Shown: positions 16,014 through 24,141 of the stretch, piece by piece
Numbering within the stretch: the first letter of the stretch is position 1
Layout: the number at the start of each line of letters is the position of its first letter
Notes under the pieces: model-generated
The model's database searches: none
Seen by the model: the letters and a program-made list of their open reading frames with translations, nothing else
Told to the model about the DNA's origin: nothing
Position numbers and translations under genes: made by a program
Source of the DNA: Streptomyces sp. NBC_00539
Lineage (GTDB): Bacteria > Actinomycetota > Actinomycetes > Streptomycetales > Streptomycetaceae
Direction: 5' to 3'
Length of the DNA: 64,000 nt
Assembly: GCF_036346105.1 (NCBI RefSeq)
Contig: NZ_CP107811.1
Span: 930,001 to 994,000 of the forward strand

Positions 16014-16948
16014 TCCTCCGCGTACTGCAGCAACGCCTCTTCGATGAGCTGGCGGCTGCGGTCGCGGGAGGCCGCTGCCTTGCGGAGGTTGCTGAGGGCG
16101 TTGCGGTAGTCGTCCAGGGCGCGCGGGCGGGTCACGTAGTTGGCGCCGTTGATGTGCTCGACGTACGCCAGCTCGCCCGGCCCGCCGTCGGCGAACTTGA
16201 GGTGGGTGATGGGGTAGGGAGGGGCCGCGGAATACCCCCAGGACATCTCCAGGACGCGGATGTTGACCTTGGCGACGTCCCCGGCGCGGAGCAGGTGCCG
16301 CAGTTGTTCGCGCATCACCTGGGCATTGCCGCAGCGGCGTTGCAGGACCCCTTGGTCGAGCAGGACCGTCAGGCGCGGTACCTCGCCCTCCATCAGCCGC
16401 AGTTGGCGCTGGGTGCGCAGCTGCACGACGCGTTCCATCTCGCCCTCGGAGGCGCTGGGCATCACGGCCCTGACCATGTGCCCGGCGTAGGCCGGGGTCT
16501 GGAGGATCCCGGGTACCACGAGGTTCTCGTAGACGCAGATCTCCTGCGCCTCGCCTTCCAGTTGGATCAGGCGCTTGAGGAAGGTCGGGGTCACATCGCT
16601 GTACTGCTCGTACCACTCGCAGTCCTGGGCGTGTTCCAGGAGCCGCTCGACCGTCCGCATCTCCTCCTCGTCCAGCCCGTAGTGGCGGGCCAGGTCGAGG
16701 ACGTCGCGCGCCTTCGGCGGGCTCTCGCCCCGCTCCAGCCGGCTGATCTTCGACACCGAGCCCCGGATGACGGGTGCGACGTCCCGCAGGGTGAGGCCGC
16801 GGGCCTCGCGCCACCCTCTGAGCTCCTGTCCCAGCACCCGGGCGGCCGCCGCACGTCCTTGTTCGACGCCGAGCGGGACCACGGGGGCGAGCGGATCGGG
16901 CAGGGAGTCGGGCCGGGGTTCGGGCAGCGCGGGCATGCGGAACTCCAA
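16010..16948 (-). CDS. XRE-family regulator with DUF5753 domain
   Basis: A 312-residue Streptomyces-type regulator. The helix-turn-helix lies at about residues 40-95 (LTLRDVAPVIRGSVSKISRLERGE), followed by the DUF5753 ligand or partner-binding domain (about 120-305, with VPGILQTPAYA). Such genes are almost always paired with a DUF397 gene and behave like antitoxin-type or developmental regulators (Scr1/AbaA/WhiJ-like). The DUF397 partner here lies 79 bp upstream on the same strand, and a palindrome lies between them. It ends by sharing CTAG with the convergent NmrA-like gene. Confidence 0.9.
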   Translation of the reverse strand: MEFRMPALPEPRPDSLPDPLAPVVPLGVEQGRAAAARVLGQELRGWREARGLTLRDVAPVIRGSVSKISRLERGESPPKARDVLDLARHYGLDEEEMRTVERLLEHAQDCEWYEQYSDVTPTFLKRLIQLEGEAQEICVYENLVVPGILQTPAYAGHMVRAVMPSASEGEMERVVQLRTQRQLRLMEGEVPRLTVLLDQGVLQRRCGNAQVMREQLRHLLRAGDVAKVNIRVLEMSWGYSAAPPYPITHLKFADGGPGELAYVEHINGANYVTRPRALDDYRNALSNLRKAAASRDRSRQLIEEALLQYAED

Positions 16949-16999
16949 TGTGACCGGGGGCGGATCTCAGTCGTCAGAATGGGGCGTGGTCGCCCGCCC

Positions 17000-17026
17000 G
17001 TCCAAGCTTTGGCCTAAGGCTTGGAC
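17000..17026 (-). promoter_or_regulatory. Palindrome and probable promoter of the XRE gene
   Basis: GTCCAAGC (17000-17007) and GCTTGGAC (17019-17026) are inverted with an 11-base spacer. On the minus strand, TTGGAC in the start-proximal arm is followed 18 bases later by CATTCT, a plausible -35/-10 pair for the XRE gene 50 bp further on. This position suits autoregulation. Confidence 0.45.
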
Positions 17027-17027
17027 T

Positions 17028-17261
17028 TCATCCGGTCAGTTGATCGAATTCGGCGCGCTTGGCGCCGTCGAGGAACGCCTCGATCTCCCCGGCCGTGAAG
17101 ATCAGGGCCGGACCGTCGGGGAAGCGCGAATTGCGCATGGCCACGGTCCCGTCGGGCAGTGCCGCGACCTCCACGCAGTTGCCGTTGCCGACGCTGGCAC
17201 TGCTCTTCACCCAGACCGCACCGGGGATTTCGCTCGCCACGACTCCATTGCGTAACTGCAT
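17028..17261 (-). CDS. DUF397 small protein
   Basis: A 77-residue DUF397 protein, a Streptomyces family encoded beside XRE/DUF5753 regulators. The core is visible: WVKSSASVGNGNCVEVA, then VAMRNSRFPDGPALIF and FLDGAK near the C-terminus. GAGGAGAGG lies upstream of the ATG at 17261. In the studied pairs the DUF397 protein opposes the XRE partner, so this is probably a regulatory two-gene unit. It is transcribed ahead of the XRE gene. Confidence 0.9.
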   Translation of the reverse strand: MQLRNGVVASEIPGAVWVKSSASVGNGNCVEVAALPDGTVAMRNSRFPDGPALIFTAGEIEAFLDGAKRAEFDQLTG

Positions 17262-17588
17262 GATGAGACCTCTCCTCGTACCGACACACGCATGATCGTG
17301 CAATCGCATATGGGATTGCACGACAAGCAGTTGTGAGAATGCTAGCCAGCACGGGCGGTCGCGGTAGTCCCCCGAAAGGGTGTCTCCTGGGCGACGACCC
17401 CCCGACGATCGCCTCATGAGAGCACCATCCGCCCGAAAGCCATCAGATTGGGCAAATCGGGCTAAACGGCGGTGCGCCGCCGGGGTGTCCCGGCGTCCCC
17501 TCGCCATAGTCGTGCGTGGCAACCGCCTGGTTGCCGGCCCGAGCCGCGTGGCGCGGTCGGGCGATTGTCTTCGTAGAGGAGTCGGCTC
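17262..17588. other. 327-bp divergent intergenic region
   Basis: No convincing gene lies here. The region holds the promoters of the DUF397/XRE unit and of the secreted SH3 gene. It contains the palindrome at 17296-17323. It also has a 7-bp hairpin (GGCAACC, 17518-17524, pairing with GGTTGCC, 17529-17535, loop GCCT) in the probable leader of the SH3 gene. Confidence 0.6.
17296..17323. promoter_or_regulatory. 10-bp-arm palindrome upstream of DUF397 (candidate operator)
   Basis: TCGTGCAATC (17296-17305) and GATTGCACGA (17314-17323) are perfect inverted copies with an 8-base spacer. They lie 35-62 bp upstream of the DUF397 start, so they are the best candidate for a dimeric regulator site at this pair. 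Confidence 0.55.
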
Positions 17589-18263
17589 ATGCTGAAGCCC
17601 ACCAGGACCGTCCTCGCACTCACGGCCGGAAGCCTGGTGCTCGGCCTCGTCAGCGCGGGCGCCGCCATCGCCGACGAGGACCCGATGGCCGAGATCCCGG
17701 CAGCCCACCAGGAGCCCGTCGCCGTCAAGAGGCAGATCTGGGGCAAGGTCGTCTCGTCCGGCCGGCTGACGGTCCGCAGCAGGCCGAGCACCCGCTCGTA
17801 CTCCCTCGGCAAGATCGAGTCGGGCCAGAGGATCGCGCTCGAATGCAAGCAGCGCGGGGAGAGGGTCGGCGGGAACGACCTCTGGTACCTCCTGGAGACC
17901 CGCAAGGACCGGGAGGAGGGGAACGGCGGGAACAACAACGGCGGGAACAACAACGGCGGGAACAACAACGGCAAGGGCCCGTGGGGCGATGACCTCGGGG
18001 ACGGGAATGCCGGGATGGACGGCGACTACAACGAGGGCGGCAACGGCGGTCGGACCGACGGCCGTGACGAGGGCCGTGACGAGGGCCGCACCGACGGCCG
18101 CACCGATGGCCGGACCGACGGCCCCAACGACGGCTTCGCCGGCGACGGCAAGTCCGTGAAGAAGACCGCCAAGTCCGCGAAGGTCTCGAAGAAGGACGAG
18201 GACGACCGCTGGGTGGCCGCCCGCTACGTCAAGAACCTGGACACGGTGCCGTGGTGCCGCTGA
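17589..18263 (+). CDS. Secreted SH3-domain protein with repeat insertion
   Basis: A 224-residue exported protein. A signal peptide (about 1-28, SAGAAIADE) leads into a bacterial SH3 fold at about 50-103 (KVVSSGRLTVRSRPS, then LWYLL). The strand that normally closes the fold, WVAARYVKNLDTVPWCR, appears only at 208-224, after about 104 residues of low-complexity repeats. The repeats are GGNNN units, then RTDG/RDEG units, then a Lys-rich stretch. C86 and C223 could form a disulfide joining both parts. GAGGAG precedes the ATG. Its role is unknown; related small SH3 proteins are cell-envelope or peptide-binding proteins. Confidence 0.85.
   Translation: MLKPTRTVLALTAGSLVLGLVSAGAAIADEDPMAEIPAAHQEPVAVKRQIWGKVVSSGRLTVRSRPSTRSYSLGKIESGQRIALECKQRGERVGGNDLWYLLETRKDREEGNGGNNNGGNNNGGNNNGKGPWGDDLGDGNAGMDGDYNEGGNGGRTDGRDEGRDEGRTDGRTDGRTDGPNDGFAGDGKSVKKTAKSAKVSKKDEDDRWVAARYVKNLDTVPWCR
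17925..18122 (+). repeat. Two in-frame repeat arrays in the SH3 gene
   Basis: Three 15-base units GGCGGGAACAACAAC run from 17925 to 17969. Six 12-base units encoding RTDG or RDEG run from 18051 to 18122. Both arrays keep the reading frame, so their length could vary between strains without breaking the protein. Confidence 0.85.
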
Positions 18264-18302
18264 TCAGCGCGCCGGGCCGCTGATCCGATCGCCGGACCGT
18301 AC

Positions 18303-18343
18303 GCCGGGAGGCCGGCTCCTCGCCGAGGGGCCGGCCTCCCGGC
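18303..18343. terminator. Strong hairpin between convergent SH3 and NYN genes
   Basis: GCCGGGAGGCCGGC (18303-18316) pairs perfectly with GCCGGCCTCCCGGC (18330-18343), and CCTCG/CGAGG can extend the stem inside. It lies between the two stops and probably serves both strands. Confidence 0.8.
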
Positions 18344-18348
18344 CGTCG

Positions 18349-18708
18349 TCATCCGGCCGGGCGGACGGTGCGCGGCCCCGCGCACCGCGCCCCGTACGCC
18401 TCCACCCGCGCGCGCAGCTCCCGGTCCGCCGTGACCACCACCAGGGCGCCGCCTTCGCCGCGCTCCGCGTAGTGCGCCACCAGCTCCACGATCCGGTCGT
18501 CGCCGCTCCCGGGCGCCGCGTCCACCCGTACGCCGGGGACGGATGCGACGCCCCGGGCCGCGCCTTCGACCACGAGGACGATCTCCTCACCCGCCCCGCG
18601 CCGGGCGAGCCGGTCGCGCAGCCGCTCGGCCGCGCCGCGCCGGTCCCGCCACCAGCCGTCGGGGACTGACCCGACGACGTTCGCGGCGTCCACGATCAGT
18701 ACGTCCAC
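18349..18708 (-). CDS. NYN/YacP-like nuclease-type protein
   Basis: A protein of about 119 residues with a PIN-like NYN pattern. It starts with an acidic first strand (VDVLIVDAANVVGS), has a central GDDRIVEL acidic block, and has a late VVTADRELRARVE strand as in YacP/NYN ribonucleases. The metal-binding acidic residues are kept, so RNA cleavage is plausible. I placed the start at the GTG at 18708; a GTG at 18732 would add eight residues. It follows the kinase/phosphatase gene by less than 50 bp and completes a three-gene RNA-processing run. Confidence 0.72.
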   Translation of the reverse strand: MDVLIVDAANVVGSVPDGWWRDRRGAAERLRDRLARRGAGEEIVLVVEGAARGVASVPGVRVDAAPGSGDDRIVELVAHYAERGEGGALVVVTADRELRARVEAYGARCAGPRTVRPAG

Positions 18709-18755
18709 AGGTGCTCGCGCAGGAACTTCCACGGGTACGACTGTCGCAGACCCGC

Positions 18756-19760
18756 TCAGAAGTCGCCGTAGGCGACCTGCCAGGTCGGCAGGCCCATCCG
18801 GCGCCAGACGGCCACGACGCGGTCCCGGTCGTCGAGCGAGACGCGCACCGCGTAGCGGTGGCGCAGGTGCGCATCGAAGAGTTCCGCCTTCACGACGTCG
18901 TCGCGGCGCTGGTCCCCGGCCGCCCGCATCCACAGCTCGTCGTAGGGGACCTGGTGCCGCTCCAGCCAGGCCTCGGTCTGCGGGCGGTGTTCCTCACTGC
19001 GCCCCGACAGCAGCACGATGACGTCCCCGTCGGCGCGCCGGAAGGCGTCCAGGGCGCGTCGCACCGGCTCGTTCGGCAGGTCCAGCCCGCAGCGGGTGAA
19101 GTCGTACGGGCCGCGGTCGCCGGTCAGCGCCAGCGTCCCGTCGATGTCGCACATCACCGCGGCGGGCAGCGCGGGGTCGGCCACGTAGGGCTCGACCGGG
19201 GGCTCGTCGTTCAGCCACTGCGCGGTCAGCCTCCAGCCTCCCTTGCGGGACTTCGCGTGCTTGTCGGCCAGGATCCGGATGATCTCCTCGCCCACCGGCC
19301 GCTCGCGTGCGGCATCGCGGCGCACGCACTCCTCGACGGGCACGTCGGTGAAGTCGTGGACGACGAAGGTGGCGAGGCCGGCGACGGCCGCCTTGAGGCG
19401 CTTGGGGATGTGCGGGGTGAGGTGGGTGTTGTCGACGACCACGTCGAACCCGCCCGTCACGGCGGCCCGCAGCGCCGCGTCCTGGACGTCGAGCGCGGTC
19501 CGTTCGTGCGCGTACGAGAGGCCGCGTCCGTGGTCGGGGCCGTCCAGCATGACCCGGAGGTCGTCCAGGTTCACCCGGCGCATCCGGCCGCCGGACTGCG
19601 CTTGGAGCGCCCGGGCCGCGGTGGTCTTGCCCGAGGCGGGCAGGCCCGTCATGACGTGCACGACCGGGCGGGCCGGGGGCGCGGGGGTCCGGGGGGCGAG
19701 GGCGGTGTCGGGGGTCTCGGGGGCCTCGGGGGTCTCGGGGGCCTCCGGTTCTGCGGACAC
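18756..19760 (-). CDS. Polynucleotide 5'-kinase/3'-phosphatase, T4 Pnkp-like
   Basis: A 334-residue two-domain RNA/DNA end-healing enzyme. After a Pro/Glu-rich leader (1-32) comes a P-loop kinase with GLPASGKTT (39-47) and the acidic NLDDLR segment. It is followed by a HAD phosphatase with CDIDGTLA (D205 and D207) and the later LLSGRSEE motif. The kinase-then-phosphatase order is that of phage T4 Pnkp, which turns 5'-OH and 2',3'-cyclic phosphate ends into ligatable ones. Its GTG start is 5 bases past the stop of the RNA ligase gene, so the two are translationally linked. Confidence 0.87.
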   Translation of the reverse strand: MSAEPEAPETPEAPETPDTALAPRTPAPPARPVVHVMTGLPASGKTTAARALQAQSGGRMRRVNLDDLRVMLDGPDHGRGLSYAHERTALDVQDAALRAAVTGGFDVVVDNTHLTPHIPKRLKAAVAGLATFVVHDFTDVPVEECVRRDAARERPVGEEIIRILADKHAKSRKGGWRLTAQWLNDEPPVEPYVADPALPAAVMCDIDGTLALTGDRGPYDFTRCGLDLPNEPVRRALDAFRRADGDVIVLLSGRSEEHRPQTEAWLERHQVPYDELWMRAAGDQRRDDVVKAELFDAHLRHRYAVRVSLDDRDRVVAVWRRMGLPTWQVAYGDF

Positions 19761-19765
19761 GGTGC

Positions 19766-20974
19766 TCAGTTCTCCTCATCGGTGGTGAAGGGGTCGGCCG
19801 ATTCCGGCCGTACGGCACGCCAGGTGACGAGCTCGGTCTGCTTGTGGTCCAGACGCAAGAACAGCGCGGAACGGATCCCGCTGTCGGGCAGCGCCCGCAC
19901 CGCCCGGGCGAAGGCACCCCGGTCACCGGCCAGGTGCGCCAGTGACCCGAAGGCCTCGTCGATGGCGCGCTCGCGCCGCGCGGCGGCTTCCTCCAGCCGC
20001 TCGATGACCTCACGCACCCATGCGTCGAACTCGTCGGGCACCTGCCGCAGCAGCGCGTCGAGCGGCTTGCCGCCCGAGGCCTCGATGTCGGCGACACTGC
20101 AGTTCAGGCCCTGGGCGAGCTGCTTGGCGGGCAGGCCGGCGAAGCGCTGGATGCCGTGGCTGCGCCAGATGTCGCGCTCGGTGACGCCGGTGAGCACCTT
20201 GTGCAGGCGTACGTACTCGGCGATCTTGGCCTTGGCGCGGACGCCCGAGGCGAAGCGCAGGACGAAGCCCTCGGCATCGGTGCCGGTGGCCGGGGCGCCG
20301 CCGGGCAGGGTGCTGGACTCGGTGAGCGCGAGGAGTTCGGCGAGCGGCATCGCCGGCCATACGGTGACGACCGAGCCGATCTCCCGCCAGTGCCCGGCGG
20401 CTTCGGCGAGCGGCACCTCGGCGCCGTCCCGGCCGAAGGCGGCCAGGAGCACCAGGTCGCGTCGGTCGCCGTAGTCCACGACGATCCGGTTCTGCGGGTA
20501 GAGGATCTCGGCGAGGTAGGTGACGCCGGGTACGAGGTGCTTGGTGTCGCGGCCGTCGAGACGGCGCTGCGCCCAGGTCGCCTGCTCGCTGATGAAGGAG
20601 CCCTTGGAGGCCGCGCGCCAGGTGCCCGCGTAGTGGAAGACGACCGCGAGGCTGCCGTCGACCTTGTCGTACACCTCGAAGGGTTCGTCGGGCAGGGAGG
20701 GCGCGTACGGCTGACCCGATTCGTGCTCGCCCACGTTGAAGAACTTCGGCAGGGGCAGGGCGACGATCCGGCCGGTGGCGTCGTCGGCGACCAGGCCCCG
20801 GCAGCGCGTGGTGACCTGGTTCCAGACCCGCTCGTACTGGGCCGTGCGGGTGTAGGTGTAGATCGACAGCGGCAGTTCGGGGTGCGCCTTGCGGGTCACG
20901 TGCCCGGCGTCGATCGCCGCCTTGAGTTCCTGTGCGGGCAGCAGGTCATGCAGAGTCAGGAACGCCTGGCTCAT
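19766..20974 (-). CDS. RNA ligase, T4 Rnl1-like
   Basis: A 402-residue ATP-dependent RNA ligase. The covalent lysine motif is YDKVDGS with K104, close to K99 of T4 Rnl1. A CRGLVADD block precedes it. Motif III-like YLAEILYP (153-160), motif IV EGFVLR (235-240) and motif V KAKIAEYVRLH (248-258) follow, as does a helical C-terminal domain as in Rnl1. GGGAGG supports the ATG at 20974. With the Pnkp-like protein encoded next, it could reseal RNAs cut by anticodon nucleases or other endonucleases. Confidence 0.87.
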   Translation of the reverse strand: MSQAFLTLHDLLPAQELKAAIDAGHVTRKAHPELPLSIYTYTRTAQYERVWNQVTTRCRGLVADDATGRIVALPLPKFFNVGEHESGQPYAPSLPDEPFEVYDKVDGSLAVVFHYAGTWRAASKGSFISEQATWAQRRLDGRDTKHLVPGVTYLAEILYPQNRIVVDYGDRRDLVLLAAFGRDGAEVPLAEAAGHWREIGSVVTVWPAMPLAELLALTESSTLPGGAPATGTDAEGFVLRFASGVRAKAKIAEYVRLHKVLTGVTERDIWRSHGIQRFAGLPAKQLAQGLNCSVADIEASGGKPLDALLRQVPDEFDAWVREVIERLEEAAARRERAIDEAFGSLAHLAGDRGAFARAVRALPDSGIRSALFLRLDHKQTELVTWRAVRPESADPFTTDEEN

Positions 20975-21091
20975 GGGGTCCTCCCGGGTCGAGATGGCTC
21001 ATTCTCACGTGCGGGAGGGTGGCCCGGTAATCAATTATGACCGGCCGGAGGGCGTGCCGACGGCGCCCGGCGCCGGCGGGAAACCGGTCGT

Positions 21092-21152
21092 GGGAGACGG
21101 TCAGGGGGAGACAGCCAAGGGAGACGGTCAGAGGGAGAGGGTCAGTGGGAGA
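21092..21152. repeat. Short imperfect tandem repeats, GGGAGACGGTCA-type
   Basis: Five units starting at 21092, 21106, 21119, 21133 and 21147 share GGGAG, and three read GGGAGA(C/G)GGTCA. They run through the stop codon of the VOC gene into the spacer before the RNA ligase gene. They resemble slippage products. Confidence 0.6.
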
Positions 21153-21576
21153 TGCAGAGTTCGTTGCCCTGCGGGTCGGCGAGGGTGGTCCAGGTGAAGG
21201 GACCCTGGCTGCCTTCGTGCAGACGCGTGGCGCCTTTGGCGATGAGGCGCTCCACCACGGTCTGCGGGTCCTCGTCACCGGTGCGCACGTCGAGGTGGAC
21301 CCGGTTCTTGACCGTCTTGGTCTCCGGTACGAGCTGGAAGAGGACGCGCGGCGCCCGTTCGAGGTCTTCCGGGTGACGGATGCCGGTGCCCGCCTTCCAG
21401 ACGAGGGTGCCGTTGTGGAGGGTGGTGTCGTCCTCGCGGGCCCGACCCTCCTCGATCATGCGGCGGATGAACGCCTCGTCGCTGGGCTCGACTTCCCAAC
21501 CGAGGGCGTCGGCCCACCAGTCGGCGAGGGAGTGCGGGCTGTTGGAGTCGATGGTCACCTGGAACGTGTACGCCAT
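21142..21576 (-). CDS. VOC/glyoxalase-like domain protein
   Basis: A 144-residue single vicinal-oxygen-chelate domain of the glyoxalase-like type common in Streptomyces. The first beta-alpha unit reads VTIDSNSPHSLADWWADALGWE, and the end holds TTLADPQGNELCISH. These proteins bind metals or small ligands and give resistance or enzymatic functions. The ATG at 21576 was chosen because the domain starts at once. It is monocistronic or follows the TDT transporter gene by 32 bp. Confidence 0.83.
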   Translation of the reverse strand: MAYTFQVTIDSNSPHSLADWWADALGWEVEPSDEAFIRRMIEEGRAREDDTTLHNGTLVWKAGTGIRHPEDLERAPRVLFQLVPETKTVKNRVHLDVRTGDEDPQTVVERLIAKGATRLHEGSQGPFTWTTLADPQGNELCISH

Positions 21577-21608
21577 GGCCGGACCGTATGCGCAAGTCGC
21601 CTCCCGCG

Positions 21609-22577
21609 CTACGGGGATCGCGGGTCCTCTCCGAGGCGGGTCGTGAGGAACGCCGCGAAGGTCAGGATCCAGGCGGCCACGGCGATCCACAGGAGCACCT
21701 CACCCACGGGGCGCAGCCAGCCCGCGCCGGTGGGTGCGGCGGCGGAGAGGCAGGCGGTGGCCGTCATGCCGAGGGGGAACACGGTGGACCAGCGGCGGAT
21801 GTCGTAGCCGGGGCGGGGGCTGCGCAGCTCTGCCGTCAGGAGCACGGCGTACCAGGCGAGGGAGGCGCAGAGGGCCACCAGGGTGAGGGAGCGCAGGGCG
21901 TCGTGCCCGGCGCCCGTCCACTCGGGTGACGCGGTGAGCTTCGAACCCGCGAGGGCGCTGATGGACAGCGCCCCGCCGGCCACCCAGTGGTCGCCCGCGC
22001 CCCCGGTCACCTCGCGGAGGTCGAAGCGGGCGAGGGCCGCCGCGTACAGCAGCAGCCCGAGAGCGAAGCAGACCAGGGCCGCCCGGCCGAGCCAGGTGCG
22101 GTGGTCGGCGTCGGACAGCTCGGCGGCGAGGACGGCCAGGCCCTGGGTGGCCACGCAGACGAGGAAGGCGGTGCCCGGGAGACGGTGCCTGGGCCAGTGC
22201 CGCAGGACGGCGTACAGCAGCCCGGGCCAGAGCGCCGCGGCCAGCGCCAGCAGGAGGGCGGCCGCGCCCTGCCAGCCGAGCTGGGAGAGACGGGCGCCGA
22301 GCACGGTGGTGGCGGCCACGGCGTTGAGGGCGGGCGGGGTGTCCGCTTCGGCCCGGAAGCGGCCCCTGTCGCCGACCAGCCGGGTCGCGAAGTCGGCGGC
22401 GAGGACCAGCCACAGGGCCCCGGCGACGGCGAGCGCGACCAGGGAGAGCAGGTCGTGGCCGGTCAGGCTCAGGCCGACGGAGATGATCCCGGAAGCCATC
22501 ACGGCGGCGCCCGCGGCGGGCGGCAGGCCGGTCCACCGCCGGCGCACGGGCAGGGCGCTCACCCCTCCAGCGGACAC
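21609..22577 (-). CDS. SLAC1/TDT-family transporter (TehA-like)
   Basis: A 322-residue membrane protein with about ten hydrophobic helices and the short loops of the tellurite-resistance/dicarboxylate transporter (SLAC1/TehA) family. It includes the opening PPAAGAAVMASGIISVGLSL and WSTVFPLGMTA near residue 265. The family moves anions such as C4-dicarboxylates, sulfite or chloride. The start is a GTG at 22577; a second GTG lies six codons in. The true substrate is unknown. Confidence 0.75.
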   Translation of the reverse strand: MSAGGVSALPVRRRWTGLPPAAGAAVMASGIISVGLSLTGHDLLSLVALAVAGALWLVLAADFATRLVGDRGRFRAEADTPPALNAVAATTVLGARLSQLGWQGAAALLLALAAALWPGLLYAVLRHWPRHRLPGTAFLVCVATQGLAVLAAELSDADHRTWLGRAALVCFALGLLLYAAALARFDLREVTGGAGDHWVAGGALSISALAGSKLTASPEWTGAGHDALRSLTLVALCASLAWYAVLLTAELRSPRPGYDIRRWSTVFPLGMTATACLSAAAPTGAGWLRPVGEVLLWIAVAAWILTFAAFLTTRLGEDPRSP

Positions 22578-22642
22578 CAGCCGCCGACGGGCCGCCAGCC
22601 GGACCGGCCCGCTCGCGGCGGCCGGGCGTCGGTCACAGGGGG

Positions 22643-23269
22643 TCAGGCGACGCCTTGGGTACGGAACTGGATGCTGATGCGGGGGCCGACGGCCCGCGTC
22701 GACTTCGGCACCGCGTGCTCCATGGTGCGCTGGCAGGAGCCGCCCATCACCACGAGGTCGCCGTGGCCCAGGGGCAGGCGCAGCAGCGTGGGACCGCCGT
22801 CGCGGGGGCGGATCGCCAGGTCGCGCGGGTCACCCACGGAGAGGATGGCGACCATCGTGTCCTCGGTGGCGGAGCGGCCGGTGCGGTCCCCGTGCCAGGC
22901 CACGCTGTCGCGGCCGTCGCGGTAGAGGCACAGTCCGGCGGTGACGAAGGGCTCGCCGAGCTCCTCGGCGTAGTACCGGTCGAGCGCCGTGCGGGCTTCG
23001 GTGAGGACGGGGTGCGGGAGCGTCTCCCCGGCCCGGTAGTAGGACAGCAGCCGGGGCACGGCGACCTCGCGGTCGTACATCCGGCGCCGCTCGGCCTGCC
23101 AGGGCACGTCGGCGGCGAGCCTTTCGAACAGCGCGTCGGCGCCGGTCAGCCAGCCGGGCAGGTGGTCGGCCCAGGCGCCGGCTCCCAGGTCGGTCCGGCA
23201 CAGCCCGGCGAGCGGGCCGAGCCGGATCTCGTCGGTCTGGTCGAAGAGGGATCCCTGGAGCGCGTGCAT
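22643..23269 (-). CDS. AlkB-family 2-oxoglutarate/Fe(II) dioxygenase
   Basis: A 208-residue AlkB-type enzyme that removes alkyl groups from bases in DNA or RNA, using Fe(II), O2 and 2-oxoglutarate. The iron ligands are visible in WHGDRTG (H126, D128) and EHAVPK (H185). The 2-oxoglutarate arginine is probably R191 or R197. The YDRE and PRLLSYY segments of the substrate lid are present at 65-77. Its closeness to an RNA-repair cassette raises the chance of an RNA role but does not prove it. Confidence 0.88.
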   Translation of the reverse strand: MHALQGSLFDQTDEIRLGPLAGLCRTDLGAGAWADHLPGWLTGADALFERLAADVPWQAERRRMYDREVAVPRLLSYYRAGETLPHPVLTEARTALDRYYAEELGEPFVTAGLCLYRDGRDSVAWHGDRTGRSATEDTMVAILSVGDPRDLAIRPRDGGPTLLRLPLGHGDLVVMGGSCQRTMEHAVPKSTRAVGPRISIQFRTQGVA

Positions 23270-23307
23270 GGCTCCAGCCTACTCCCGTACCCGAACACCT
23301 GCTCGAT

Positions 23308-24084
23308 TTACTTGCGGCCCCGGCCGGGCTTGCCGCGGCCCGTGTTCTTGGCGCCCCGCGCGCCGCCCGAGCCACCGCGCGGGTTCTTCCCCTGGGCGGG
23401 CTTGCGGGCCGCTCCGGCCGCCTTGTCGGTGCGCTTGCCCTTGGGCTGCGCGGGAGCCTGGGCCGCGCCCTGCTTGCGGCCGCGCGTGCTGTTGACCGTA
23501 CGGCCGCGCACGATCCCGATGAACTCCTCGACCAGGTCGGTGGTCTCCTCCTCGGGCCAGGACAACGCGACGCGCGATTCCGGCGCGCCCGTCACCGGCC
23601 GGTACGTGAGGTCCCTGCGGTGGTGGAGACGGGCGAGCGACTGCGGTACGACGAGTACCCCCACGCCGGCCGCGACCAGCTCGATGGCGTCGGCGGTCGT
23701 CTCGGGACGCTCGATCGCGGGGCGGCCCGGCAGGCCCTCCCAGTCCAGGGTGTCGTCCAGGGGGTGCAGCACGATCTCGTCGGCGAGGTCCCCGGTGGAG
23801 ATCTCCTCGACCGCCGCCACGATGTGGTCCTTCGGGATCACCACCACCGTCGTCTCGGTGTACAGGGGGATCGCGCTGAGTTCCGTACGGTCGATCGGCA
23901 GCCGGACGAAGCCCGCGTCCGCGCCGCCGGCCCGCAGCACTCCCGGGGCCTCGGCCGGGGACACGGGTACGAGCGTCAGGGGGACGTCGGGCAGCCGCTC
24001 GTTCCAGATCCGCACCCATTTGGTGGGCGTCACCCCTGGAACGTAGGCGAGCCGGAACTGGGGAGGTACTTCCGAGCCTGTCAC
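23308..24084 (-). CDS. LysR substrate-binding-domain protein without HTH, with basic tail
   Basis: A 258-residue protein whose first about 195 residues match a LysR co-inducer-binding domain (FRLAYVPGV, VELVAAGVGV-type block, WPEEETTDLVEEFIGIV). The N-terminal DNA-binding domain of the family is absent: the first strand begins at residue 10. A Gly/Lys/Arg-rich tail (about 200-258) could bind nucleic acid without specificity. The start is GTG at 24084. It is divergent from a DUF5997 gene 57 bp away, a pairing I know from other Streptomyces. Confidence 0.85.
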   Translation of the reverse strand: MTGSEVPPQFRLAYVPGVTPTKWVRIWNERLPDVPLTLVPVSPAEAPGVLRAGGADAGFVRLPIDRTELSAIPLYTETTVVVIPKDHIVAAVEEISTGDLADEIVLHPLDDTLDWEGLPGRPAIERPETTADAIELVAAGVGVLVVPQSLARLHHRRDLTYRPVTGAPESRVALSWPEEETTDLVEEFIGIVRGRTVNSTRGRKQGAAQAPAQPKGKRTDKAAGAARKPAQGKNPRGGSGGARGAKNTGRGKPGRGRK

Positions 24085-24141
24085 CCGGCCAGATTACCGG
24101 CCGTGGTCAGAGGTAGCGCACATGCTCGATACCCTGGGGAC

